Source of the DNA: Clostridia bacterium
Lineage (GTDB): Bacteria > Bacillota > Clostridia > Oscillospirales > UBA644
Assembly: GCA_017621705.1 (NCBI GenBank)
Contig: JAGASR010000037.1
Location: forward strand, 1-64,000
Length of the DNA: 64,000 bases
Direction of reading: 5' to 3'
Made by a program: the position numbers and the translations under genes. Positions 36,224 through 45,107 of this stretch are shown here, piece by piece; the first letter of the stretch is position 1; each line of letters starts with the position of its first letter. The notes beneath the pieces were generated by a model. That model saw nothing but the letters and a program-made list of their open reading frames with translations, searched no databases and was not told the origin of the DNA.

Positions 36224-38713
36224 TTAATAAGAGATACCGCTCTTAGTAGTAGCCCACTCAGCATCAGTGTAGTTGTAGGTGATGTATCTGAGTCCACCGT
36301 AAGCAACGAGCTGGAGGTAATCGGTGGTAGCGTATTCGAGCTTACGAGAAAGGAGAGAAGCACCGTTTCTATAGTACATAGGAGCGGTTACGAAGCTGTC
36401 GAGGTAAGTATATTCGAGAGCTGCGAATACTTCACATCTTTCGGGATAGGTGTAGTCTGCGAATTTACCGAGTTTGGAGTCGATAACTTCTACAGCGTCA
36501 CCGTTACACCAGTGAGCCCAGTTCTGGAGAGAGGTTTCGAGAGTTGTACCCTTAACGGTGAGTTCAACCATAACTTTGTCGGTTTCATAACCGAGTTCCA
36601 TCTGGTTACCGGAACCGTCAGCTGCGTCACAGTAGCACTGATAGAGCATGGTGAACGGAGACATAGCAGCGCCGCCCCAAGTGGTGAAGATGATGGTAGC
36701 GTTACCGGAGTACATGGTTTCGTAGTAGTCGGGGTCTTCAGTCATCTGGAGACGGATCTTACCTTCAAAGGGAGTGCCTACGCAAACTGCTTTAAGGGAC
36801 TCATCAAAGAAGGTGAACATCTGAACGTAGATTTCGTCAGAAGAGTATACACGGAAGTCGAGGATGATTTCGGAAGCGCCGTCCCAGAGACCTTCGGTAA
36901 CTGCTTTATCAGCAGCGGTCTTCATGAGTTCGGTAGCTTTTGCGGGATCGTAACCAGTGATAGCATCATAAGCTTCTTCGAGGTCGCCGTATGCTTTGCC
37001 TTCGCCGTATTCGATTTCGTAAAGATCAACAATAGCCTTCATAGCGTATTCGCTGTCACGGTAAAGTTCACCGGTGAAGGGATTGTAGCAGTACATGTAG
37101 TTGAGGAGGCCGTAGCCGGGTTCGTGAGCTGCGGTGTATTCAGCGCAGAAGGTTTCACGGTCCATAGCGAGAGAGAATGCTTCTCTGAATTCGGGGATGG
37201 TGAGGATAACTGCGTTGTTGCCGATAGCTTCGAGTTTTTCTTTATTGGTGTTGAAAGAGATCTTAGTGGTGTAAGATTCGGGAGTGTAGAGGAGTCTGTC
37301 GCTGGAAGCGTAAGTTTCGAGGTCGGTAGAGTCAAGACTGATGCTGTCGATTTCGCCGTTAAGGAAGGACTGGAGAGCAGTCTTATGTTCGGAGATAACC
37401 TGGCAGGAGATCTTGTCGGTCTGGTACTGACCAACGTGTTTACCGTCGGAGTAACCGTACCAAGAATCGTTTCTGGTGAAAGTGAGCTGTTTGTCGAGCT
37501 CATAGAAAGTGAGGTCGTAAGGACCGTAAGAAGTGGATTTATCAACGGTGGTGCAGTAGGTGTTGGTGATGGAGAATGCATCAGCAGAACCTGCTTCAAC
37601 AACGTTACCGTCAACGTCATACCAGGTCTGGCATGCTTCGTAGAGGTCTTTCTTTACAAGCCATGTAGAAGAAAGGTTGTAGGGCATGTAGAATTCGGGT
37701 TCAGCAACGGGAGAAGCGGTTACGAGAAGGATGGTGTATTCGTCAAGAGCCTTGATACCAACTTCTTCAAAGGTAACCTTGGGAAGAGACTGAGATACGT
37801 AGAGGTAATCTGCAGCATATGCTTCGTAAGGCATACCGGAAGCGAGGTAGGTTTCGTAAAGGTATTTAGCGGAGATCCAGTCTTCGGGCTGACCTTCTTC
37901 AACAGCAGTATCACGGTAGAGAGTTTCGTCGGTGATATTGATGTACTGAGGAGCAGCGTTGCCTTCAGCGTCGAGAGCGCCTACGCAACCCCAGAAGCCC
38001 ATATCGATGTAGCAGTTGCCGTTAGCAATTGCATCAGCGAGAGCGGAGCCTGCGAGAGCGTAAGAAGTCTTACCGTTATAGAAGTAAGCTTTAGCGTTAA
38101 CGATTTCGAAATCGCCGGAGTAGAAGGAGTCTGCACGTCTGTTAAGAGCGAGGGGGTTGAGGAGCTGTTCCATAGAGTAAACGTATGTTTCAGCGTTGAT
38201 GGGAGTACCGTCAGCCCACTTAACATCGGGGTTAAGAGCGATCTTCCAAGCTTTTGCGGTTTCGCCTTCAACGATGCCGTACTGACCAACATAGTCAGCG
38301 GTTACGTCTACAGGGAGTTCTGCAGCAGCTTCGGGAATGATGGTGTAACCGGAGAGGTCGCCATTAATAACGAAGTCATAGAGGGGAGTGGTGATGTAAC
38401 CAAGAACGTAAGAGTCGTCATTGGTTTCCCAAGCATGGGGGTTCCAGTTAAGACCGGTGGTACCGCCGATATATTCGAGAAGAGTATATTCAGCTTCGTC
38501 ACTGTAGTCTTTACCTGCGACACCTGCATAGATGTCATAATCATAATCAACGGTTTCGTCGCCGTCGGAAGGTGTGTTAGCGTCGTCGCCGCCTTCAACA
38601 ACATTGTTGTCGTCACCTTCATTGTTGTCTTCATTGCCGTTATCGCATGCTACGAGAGCAAACATGGAAAAACCCATAACGATAGCAAGAAGAAGAGCAA
38701 TCAGTCTTTTCAT
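36224..38713 (-). CDS. oppA: Oligopeptide-binding lipoprotein OppA, enlarged
   Basis: The 829-residue solute-binding protein begins with a lipoprotein signal (lipobox LVAC, Cys23) and an acidic Asn/Asp-rich linker. An SBP family 5 core follows (LLEYIGGTTGLNWNPHAW, WKIALNPDVKWADGTPINAETYVYS, REAFSLAMDRETF). It is about 280 residues longer than usual. It captures peptides outside the cell for the OppBCDF importer. Strong codon bias (many GTT, GCT, GAA codons) and a consensus promoter indicate high expression; this bias also creates a long open frame on the opposite strand, which is not a gene. Confidence 0.92.
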   Translation of the reverse strand: MKRLIALLLAIVMGFSMFALVACDNGNEDNNEGDDNNVVEGGDDANTPSDGDETVDYDYDIYAGVAGKDYSDEAEYTLLEYIGGTTGLNWNPHAWETNDDSYVLGYITTPLYDFVINGDLSGYTIIPEAAAELPVDVTADYVGQYGIVEGETAKAWKIALNPDVKWADGTPINAETYVYSMEQLLNPLALNRRADSFYSGDFEIVNAKAYFYNGKTSYALAGSALADAIANGNCYIDMGFWGCVGALDAEGNAAPQYINITDETLYRDTAVEEGQPEDWISAKYLYETYLASGMPYEAYAADYLYVSQSLPKVTFEEVGIKALDEYTILLVTASPVAEPEFYMPYNLSSTWLVKKDLYEACQTWYDVDGNVVEAGSADAFSITNTYCTTVDKSTSYGPYDLTFYELDKQLTFTRNDSWYGYSDGKHVGQYQTDKISCQVISEHKTALQSFLNGEIDSISLDSTDLETYASSDRLLYTPESYTTKISFNTNKEKLEAIGNNAVILTIPEFREAFSLAMDRETFCAEYTAAHEPGYGLLNYMYCYNPFTGELYRDSEYAMKAIVDLYEIEYGEGKAYGDLEEAYDAITGYDPAKATELMKTAADKAVTEGLWDGASEIILDFRVYSSDEIYVQMFTFFDESLKAVCVGTPFEGKIRLQMTEDPDYYETMYSGNATIIFTTWGGAAMSPFTMLYQCYCDAADGSGNQMELGYETDKVMVELTVKGTTLETSLQNWAHWCNGDAVEVIDSKLGKFADYTYPERCEVFAALEYTYLDSFVTAPMYYRNGASLLSRKLEYATTDYLQLVAYGGLRYITYNYTDAEWATTKSGISY

Positions 38714-38780
38714 GGTGAAAATCCTCCAAATAAATTTTTAACACAATGCGCGATCGTGTCCGCATTCAGTTATACACTAT

Positions 38781-38809
38781 ATTATACATAAAACGCCGTT
38801 GCTTGTCAA
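38781..38809 (-). promoter_or_regulatory. Consensus sigma-A promoter of the opp operon
   Basis: Leftward TTGACA (38804-38809), 17-bp spacer, TATAAT (38781-38786); both hexamers match consensus exactly. Confidence 0.85.
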
Positions 38810-39065
38810 GCCTATACCTAAAAAAGTTCAATTTCATTTTTGCAAAAAACATCAAAAATTACATATTATAATTAAATTTTAAGCCTATTTTAGTTTAATT
38901 CAACAATTAATTTATTACTTTATTTTGATAATTCGAGTCTACTCAACTTCTTTTGTCGAATTATTTTAACAACAAGGAAACTTGTATGTTAAATTCCGAC
39001 GATGTCACAGATCGGATCTGCTTCATACAGACAAAAAAGGAAAAATCATACTTCAATTTAACAGC
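38810..39065. other. AT-rich gene-free spacer
   Basis: No supported gene. The only structure seen is a 9-bp inverted repeat, ATAATTCGA (38928-38936) and TCGAATTAT (38956-38964), with a 19-base loop. It may be a weak terminator or protein site. Confidence 0.4.
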
Positions 39066-39102
39066 AAAAACACACCGCAGACGGCAATATCTGCGGTGTG
39101 TG
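39066..39102 (-). terminator. Terminator after adenine deaminase
   Basis: On the minus strand ACACCGCAGA / TCTGCGGTGT with an eight-base loop is followed by GTTTTTG. It would end the long carbohydrate/GRE operon. Confidence 0.8.
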
Positions 39103-39129
39103 ATATATAAATATGTAGAGATCGATAAA

Positions 39130-40824
39130 CTATTCAGCAAAGAGAGAGATGAGAGAAAAACTGTCAACATCGAAAAGGCCGAAAGTTGTAAGTTTGATAT
39201 GAGGGATAACGGGAAGGCTTACAAACGACATATTCATAAACGGCTCAACATCTTCGGGACAACCGAGACTGTGAGCGGCTTTGCGGATATCCTCATTTTG
39301 CTTTGCGCAAACAAAAGCAGTTTCGTCGCTCATAAGACCCGCGATCGGCAACGGCATTTCGCAAAGCACTTTACCGTTATCGACTGCGACAAGTCCGCCC
39401 CCTATTTCTTTTATACGTTCGGAGGCAACGAGCATATCGTGTTCGTTCGTTCCGATAACGATAAGATTATGAGAGTCGTGAGAAACAGATGAAGCGATCG
39501 AACCCGATCTGAGGCCTGCACCGTTGATAAAGCCGAGACCGATATGACCCGTATTTTTATGACGTTCAATTACGGCGATCTTGAGAATATCTTTCGAAAT
39601 ATCAATACCGTTATTTACTGAAAAATCTATATCGCAGATGAGTTTTTCGGTAAGTATCTGTCCTTTGAGGATCCTGATAACATTGCACTTTTTCTTTTGA
39701 CTGCAATCAATAAGAAAATCTTTTTCGGTAAGAGTTCTGAAATTGAACGAACCGCGGACTTTCATTTCGAGTTCGGGATCAACAGTCGGAGCAGTAATTT
39801 TGCAAGCGGAACCGTTTTCGACAACACGCTTTCCGTTTTTATAGACATCCGATATCTTCATACTGCAAAGATCGTCAAGGATCAAAATATCTGCCGTATA
39901 ACCCGGAGCAACAGCACCGAGATCGTCAAGTTTAAAATGCTGAGCGGCATTGATCGTTGCCATTTTAATTGCGGAAACAACGGATTTACCCTCAGAGACT
40001 GCGATACGTATCGCATCGTCGATATGACCTTTTGAAAGAAGATCGGCAGGATGCTTATCGTCGGAAACCAAAAGACAGCGATCAGCCCACGGTTTTTCGA
40101 AAAGCGGAAGAAGATCACGAAGATTTTTTGCCGCCGTCCCCTGACGAATCATTACTTTCTGACCTTTGCGAATACGTTCTTTTGCTTCTTCGGTAGATGA
40201 ACATTCATGATCGTCACGAATTGAGGCGGAAACGTATTTATCGAGATCTTTACCCGAAAGAAGAGGCGCATGACCGTTTATTACGGCACCGTGCTTCTTT
40301 GCGGACTCGATCTTTTTAAGCATAGCGTCATTTCCGAAAAGGACTGCCGGGTAGTCCATAACTTCTCCGAGCCCCACTACCCTTTTATCCGAATAGAACG
40401 GTTCGAGATCTTCAGCCGCAAGGATCGCACCCGATTCATCAAAAGAAGTGGACGGAACGCATGACGGCAAAACGATATAAACCGTAAGAGGAAGATCTCG
40501 GCTTGATTGGAGCATATAACGAAGACCGTCAGTTCCGCAGACATTTGCGATTTCATGCGGATCGGCAATTACGGCAGTTGTACCGTGAGGCACTGCGACA
40601 CGTGCAAACTCAACGGGCGAAAGCATCGTGCTTTCGATATGGATATGGCTGTCGATAAAACCGGGACAGACATATTTACCTGATATATCAACGGTTTCGT
40701 CTGCAATTTCATCGGAATAGTCCCCTACCCCGATTATTTTACCGTCTTCGATAAGAACATCGCAACGTTCTATCTCTTCGGAAAAGACATTGACGACCGA
40801 ACCGTTTTTAAGCAATATTTTCAT
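39130..40824 (-). CDS. adeC: Adenine deaminase
   Basis: A 564-residue amidohydrolase of the AdeC/Ade type, converting adenine to hypoxanthine in purine salvage. It shows the metal motif PGFIDSHIHIESTM (HxH near residue 60), the PHGTTAVIADPHEIANV block and the C-terminal adenine-deaminase domain (GGGLVAVDNGKVLCEMPLPIAGLMSDE). Length is normal. It starts 23 bp after the GRE2 stop with no terminator between them, so it appears to be the last gene of that operon, although it has no evident link to sugar chemistry. No purine riboswitch is present. Confidence 0.95.
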   Translation of the reverse strand: MKILLKNGSVVNVFSEEIERCDVLIEDGKIIGVGDYSDEIADETVDISGKYVCPGFIDSHIHIESTMLSPVEFARVAVPHGTTAVIADPHEIANVCGTDGLRYMLQSSRDLPLTVYIVLPSCVPSTSFDESGAILAAEDLEPFYSDKRVVGLGEVMDYPAVLFGNDAMLKKIESAKKHGAVINGHAPLLSGKDLDKYVSASIRDDHECSSTEEAKERIRKGQKVMIRQGTAAKNLRDLLPLFEKPWADRCLLVSDDKHPADLLSKGHIDDAIRIAVSEGKSVVSAIKMATINAAQHFKLDDLGAVAPGYTADILILDDLCSMKISDVYKNGKRVVENGSACKITAPTVDPELEMKVRGSFNFRTLTEKDFLIDCSQKKKCNVIRILKGQILTEKLICDIDFSVNNGIDISKDILKIAVIERHKNTGHIGLGFINGAGLRSGSIASSVSHDSHNLIVIGTNEHDMLVASERIKEIGGGLVAVDNGKVLCEMPLPIAGLMSDETAFVCAKQNEDIRKAAHSLGCPEDVEPFMNMSFVSLPVIPHIKLTTFGLFDVDSFSLISLFAE

Positions 40825-40847
40825 AGATAGCTACCTATTATAATGTG

Positions 40848-43040
40848 TTATTCAAATCTTGAGATCATTTCATCCTGAAGTTCTTTCGGAAGATCAACGA
40901 AATGAGCAGATACGCCCCAAAGACGTACTATAAGATCTTTATATTTTTCGGGATGGAGCTGTGCCTGTTTGAGTTCTTCAACATCCAGGACATTCGGCTG
41001 ATGTTGCATACCGCCCCGGCTGAAATAACCGTTAAGAAGAGTTTTGAAAGTTTCCTTTCCGTTATTGCCTTTGAAGACCGAAGCAAAATAATTTATCATG
41101 ACACAATAATTCCACTGAATAAGCATGGAGTCGATCTTAGAGGCAGAGGAAAGGGCGGCAGTCGGGCCGTTTTTCATTGTACCGCTTGCAGGAGTTAAAG
41201 TTACTGCAACGGCTTCACCTTTTGATCTTCCGTCGGGAGTTGCCATAAGACCGCCGCCTGTCGGAACGGGATGGGGCTGATGGATACCGCCGAGAACCTG
41301 ACCTCCGGCATAAGTTTTATATTTACGACATTCTTTAAGACAAAATTCAAGAATATCTTTTGCTATATCATCAACATAGCTGTCATCATTACCCCATTTC
41401 GGGCAATTAAAGAGGACGTTCTTGATGATCTTTCCGTTTTCGCCCTCGAAGTTTGATTCGCAAGCAGCAAAGACTTCATCAAGAGTATAACGCTTATCTT
41501 CAAAAACAGTTTTCTTAATTGCGGCAAGAGAGTTTATAGTTTCGGTAGCGGTACCGAATAACATACCTTTTTCTTTTATGGGATACGGTTCGAGCGTAAC
41601 ATCAAGAGCATTTTCAATACAACCGTGATACAGACCGCTCAGATACGGAAGCGGAGCCATGGGGCTGTTACCGCCGCGGTTAACGGGCTTGTTATGATTT
41701 TTTACACCGTCAAAATATTCATCAAGTTTACCCGATGCATAAAGTAAGATCTGTTCCTGCGCATTGTTAAAATTGTCAACATCCCTTTTGATTTGTTCTG
41801 AGATCCTTACTTTCAATTCGGCGATAAGCTCGTCAAAGGTTTTAAAGGAACGATCGTTTTTCAGTATATTAAGCAACATCCCAATTAAGCCAGGACCGCC
41901 TACGATCCAAAAATCGCCGTAACCCGGGATATTTATATCCTGGCAAAGATCGAATCCGTAGCAACGGGCATATTCAAGAGGAACACCTGCTCTATGAAGG
42001 CTTTCGACGAAAAGATCGTCATTATAATAAGAAACGAAGTTGCAGCCGGAGATAGTAAGTTCTGCGGCTTTGTCAATAAATTCGGGAGGATTTTTACTGT
42101 TAACACGCAGATTAAATTCAGGTTCGGGAAGACGTACTTTATCAATAGCCTCAAGGAACATCATTGTGACATCGTTAACAGCATTTTCGCCGTTTGAAAG
42201 AACACCGCCGAGAGTTACAACGAGCTGCGCGGCATATTTTCCGAGATATGAATTATTTATGTCTACCTGATCGTACATTTTTAGAAGCAAGCATTCGATA
42301 AGCTGTTGCGCTTCGTTTTTCGGAGTATTACCGAGGAATTCACCGAGGATAACGTCAAGTCTGCCGTAGTTTACAAACTCAAAGCTTTCGATAATAGTAC
42401 CGAGATGTGCAAACCAAAGGAGCTGAACGGCTTCATGGAAAGTTTCTGCAGGTTCGCCGCTTATTTTTTTGCAAATACGAGCGATCTCCAAAAGCTCTGT
42501 TTTATCTGTTCCTTCTGCTGTCTCAGAAAGAAGAAGAGCTTCATCAGCATAACGGAGAATGAGATTTTTAAGACCGCTGTAAGCAATAATAACGCTTGAC
42601 AGAAAATCAAGATTTACTGAATGAAGAGACGGATCTTTTTTCTTTTCTTCGGCGCTGTTGATTATTCCGTCAATACCTTTTTTGAGAATAATACCGAGAT
42701 CGGGGGTTATATGGGTCTTATTTGTAAACTGTTGGTTGCAACCGAAAAGCTCGATATCTTTTTCGTTTATGTATTCATAACCGCCCCAAAGACCGTAATC
42801 AAAGATATCGTGACCATCTTCGTTACCTTTGTTCGGATTAAAGAACGTTCTCGTACCGACGATGAGTTCTTTCGGTCCGATATAAACGGGCATGGTATCG
42901 AATATTTTCTTTAAACCAAGAGCTTTTCTTTCAGCAATACTCGGAGCATCGTTCGCAACCGATATTTTGGGTATAGGTGTACGTCGGCACTTGTTAGCGC
43001 CGGAAAGAGTCTGTTCTTTTAAAAATTCCGTTCTTGTCAT
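40848..43040 (-). CDS. Glycyl radical enzyme (GRE2) of a kinase/aldolase/alcohol dehydrogenase operon
   Basis: A 730-residue GRE. The radical loop is RLWGVSAHF (Gly709), where most GREs have R-V-x-G-Y-S-A-x-F. The thiyl residue is Cys366 in YGFDLCQDINIPG; aligned with the C-V-E-P-x-V-P-G of eliminating GREs, it keeps an acid as Asp368 but with a changed frame of residues. It should abstract hydrogen from a polyol, sugar or anhydrosugar (probably phosphorylated, given the kinase) and eliminate a hydroxyl or ether oxygen (inference). Its activase is directly upstream, followed upstream by an iron alcohol dehydrogenase, FGGY kinase and DeoC-like aldolase in one transcript. It does not match any characterised GRE closely enough for me to name. 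Confidence 0.88.
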   Translation of the reverse strand: MTRTEFLKEQTLSGANKCRRTPIPKISVANDAPSIAERKALGLKKIFDTMPVYIGPKELIVGTRTFFNPNKGNEDGHDIFDYGLWGGYEYINEKDIELFGCNQQFTNKTHITPDLGIILKKGIDGIINSAEEKKKDPSLHSVNLDFLSSVIIAYSGLKNLILRYADEALLLSETAEGTDKTELLEIARICKKISGEPAETFHEAVQLLWFAHLGTIIESFEFVNYGRLDVILGEFLGNTPKNEAQQLIECLLLKMYDQVDINNSYLGKYAAQLVVTLGGVLSNGENAVNDVTMMFLEAIDKVRLPEPEFNLRVNSKNPPEFIDKAAELTISGCNFVSYYNDDLFVESLHRAGVPLEYARCYGFDLCQDINIPGYGDFWIVGGPGLIGMLLNILKNDRSFKTFDELIAELKVRISEQIKRDVDNFNNAQEQILLYASGKLDEYFDGVKNHNKPVNRGGNSPMAPLPYLSGLYHGCIENALDVTLEPYPIKEKGMLFGTATETINSLAAIKKTVFEDKRYTLDEVFAACESNFEGENGKIIKNVLFNCPKWGNDDSYVDDIAKDILEFCLKECRKYKTYAGGQVLGGIHQPHPVPTGGGLMATPDGRSKGEAVAVTLTPASGTMKNGPTAALSSASKIDSMLIQWNYCVMINYFASVFKGNNGKETFKTLLNGYFSRGGMQHQPNVLDVEELKQAQLHPEKYKDLIVRLWGVSAHFVDLPKELQDEMISRFE

Positions 43041-43064
43041 AGCTTTTGATCCCTTTCAAATAGA

Positions 43065-43892
43065 TTAAGCCAATGTAATATTTCTTTTTATAAATATTTT
43101 ACGGAAAGAATCCATTTCTTCTTCCGTTATTTTTTTATTAGTATCGTACGGATATTCCAATCCGAGAGTTTTATACTTACTTGCGCCGAGTGTGTGATAC
43201 GGCATCAATGTGACTTGCTCAACAGTCTTTAGCGATGCAGCAAGTTCAGCTATCGCCGTCATTTCATCTTCGTTATTGTTGAAGTCCGGAATAACGGGAA
43301 CACGAATCCAAATAGATTTACCTGCTTCGGAAAGACGTTTGATATTATCTATTATTAACATATTATCCACGCCTGTATATTCTTTATGAACAGACGGAGT
43401 AAAACATTTAATATCATAAAGATAAAGCTCACAGCAATCAAGAGTTTTTTCAAATGATGCCCAAGGAACATAACCGGAAGTGTCGATTGCGGTATGAAGC
43501 CCCATTGCTTTGGCTCTTGTTAAAACAGAAGCCACAAAATCAGCCTGAAGCATACACTCCCCACCCGAAAAAGTAACACCGCCGTTGTTTCCGTAGAAAT
43601 CACGGTCTTTTAAGAGCTCACGGATAAGCTCATCTTCGTCAATCTCGCGACCGCACTTTACAAGAGCCTCTGCAGGACATTTTTCAGCATCGGAAATATT
43701 AGCTCTATTTCCGCATGAGCCGCAACCAATACACTTTTCATCAAAAAACTGCAGTTGAATACCTGCATTCAGTCCCTCGGGGTTATGGCACCATTTACAG
43801 CGGAGCGGACAACCTTTCATAAAAACGGTCGTTCTGATCCCGGGACCGTCATGCACGGAAAAACGCTGAATATCAAAAATCAAGCCGTTCAA
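43065..43892 (-). CDS. Glycyl radical enzyme activating enzyme (radical SAM)
   Basis: The 275-residue protein uses S-adenosylmethionine and a [4Fe-4S] cluster to place the glycyl radical on GRE2. The radical SAM motif is GCPLRCKWCHNP (Cys28, Cys32, Cys35). A ferredoxin-like insert carries a single additional Cys cluster, C-x2-C-x2-C-x11-C (Cys54, 57, 60, 72), and the GG-SAM motif is VTFSGGECMLQ. PFL activase lacks such an insert, and many eliminase activases have two clusters. It is the only activase in the window, so it might also serve GRE1. It lies 24 bp from GRE2. Confidence 0.92.
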   Translation of the reverse strand: MNGLIFDIQRFSVHDGPGIRTTVFMKGCPLRCKWCHNPEGLNAGIQLQFFDEKCIGCGSCGNRANISDAEKCPAEALVKCGREIDEDELIRELLKDRDFYGNNGGVTFSGGECMLQADFVASVLTRAKAMGLHTAIDTSGYVPWASFEKTLDCCELYLYDIKCFTPSVHKEYTGVDNMLIIDNIKRLSEAGKSIWIRVPVIPDFNNNEDEMTAIAELAASLKTVEQVTLMPYHTLGASKYKTLGLEYPYDTNKKITEEEMDSFRKIFIKRNITLA

Positions 43893-43903
43893 AAAATCAT
43901 CTC

Positions 43904-45094
43904 CTAAAGAGCAAGCTTATAGATAGCGTAAGCCTCATCACGAATAATGGGAGGAATGCTTGCGAGAGTTCCGTCAGAGGAGAACGATACCTCGACAACG
44001 CCATTCGTAAGTTCTTCGAGGCTTGCTTCGGTGCAACCAAACTGAGAAATTCTTGTTTCGACACCTGCAGCTTTGATATATTCCTCAAAAATATCTGCGG
44101 CTTTTAGAAGATCGTCCGTACCCCACATAGCCTTTGCAAATGCAACGAAACGCTCGTTCTGTTTACGGGTCGCAAAATATCTCATCCATGCAAGCATCAT
44201 AGTCGCAAGAGTTGCACCGTGAGTAGCTTTATAATGAGAAGAAAGGACGTGACCCATCTGATGCATGGGAGTCCAACCCTGAACACCGCAAGTGAGCCAA
44301 CCGTTAAGCGCAACAGTCGCAGAGAACTGCATTACGGAGCGAAGCTCGATATTGTTGGGATCGGCGAGAACTTTGGGAAGATTATCGTATATCGTTTTGA
44401 CAACGCCAAGCTGCATATTGGATTGAAGATCAATGTTACCGTAAGTCGCTTCATCGCTGAAAAAAAACGGTTCAACAGCGTGGCTGATAGAGTCGATAGC
44501 ACCCGAAGCCGTCTGATAAGCAGGAAGAGTAAGGGTAAGGGACGGGTCAAGGATAGAAACCTTAGGATAAAGGCACGCCGGTTCCCATACGTAGCTCTTG
44601 CGAAGCGTTTCATCGTCAGTAATAACAGCTGTGGGATTCATTTCGCTCGCAGTAGCAGGAAGGGTCGGAATCATTATCATGGGAAGAGCTTCCGTGGGAG
44701 CGATCTGTACATCGGAAGAATGGCTGAACTTGATCATTTTTCTTATATCATGAGGGTACTTGACGCCTGCAGCGATTATCTTTGTAAGGTCCATAACACT
44801 GCCGCCGCCTACGCCGATAAGCATATCCGCGCCAACAGCTTTTGCCTTTTCAACGCCGGCTATAGCTTCGGTTATTTTTGGGTTTGCGGTCGCACCGAAG
44901 AATGTATGACTTTCGATACCCTCAGCGGAAAGGAATCCTGCTATTTTTTCAAAGAGATCTCCGTAGAAATCAACATTTGAATACGACACAATAAGCGCGC
45001 ATGTTCCGATACCTTTGGCGTAAACACCTATTTTTTCGGATTCACCGTTACCGAAAACCAGTTTAACGGGATTATAAAACTCAAAATTATTCAT
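43904..45094 (-). CDS. Iron-containing alcohol dehydrogenase
   Basis: The 396-residue protein is a group III Fe-ADH of the BdhA-like type: NAD(P)-binding loop GVGGGSVMDLTKI, a TLPATASEMNPTAVI block, and metal ligands in GAIDSISHAVEP and MHQMGHVLSSHYKATHG. It should reduce an aldehyde or ketone with NAD(P)H. In this operon the likely substrate is the small carbonyl released by the aldolase, for example acetaldehyde or hydroxyacetone, regenerating NAD+. The start at 45094 has GAGGAG upstream; the longer frame begins inside the kinase gene without a ribosome site. Confidence 0.9.
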   Translation of the reverse strand: MNNFEFYNPVKLVFGNGESEKIGVYAKGIGTCALIVSYSNVDFYGDLFEKIAGFLSAEGIESHTFFGATANPKITEAIAGVEKAKAVGADMLIGVGGGSVMDLTKIIAAGVKYPHDIRKMIKFSHSSDVQIAPTEALPMIMIPTLPATASEMNPTAVITDDETLRKSYVWEPACLYPKVSILDPSLTLTLPAYQTASGAIDSISHAVEPFFFSDEATYGNIDLQSNMQLGVVKTIYDNLPKVLADPNNIELRSVMQFSATVALNGWLTCGVQGWTPMHQMGHVLSSHYKATHGATLATMMLAWMRYFATRKQNERFVAFAKAMWGTDDLLKAADIFEEYIKAAGVETRISQFGCTEASLEELTNGVVEVSFSSDGTLASIPPIIRDEAYAIYKLAL

Positions 45095-45107
45095 AATAAG
45101 CATCTCC

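Noticed and set aside
36512-38791. A 759-codon open frame antisense to oppA
   Set aside because: It is the mirror of the strongly biased oppA codons, has no ribosome site and no protein-like domain, while oppA has a lipobox, family motifs and a consensus promoter.
40825-40847. Purine riboswitch or separate promoter for adenine deaminase
   Set aside because: Only 23 bp separate it from the GRE2 stop codon, too short for either.
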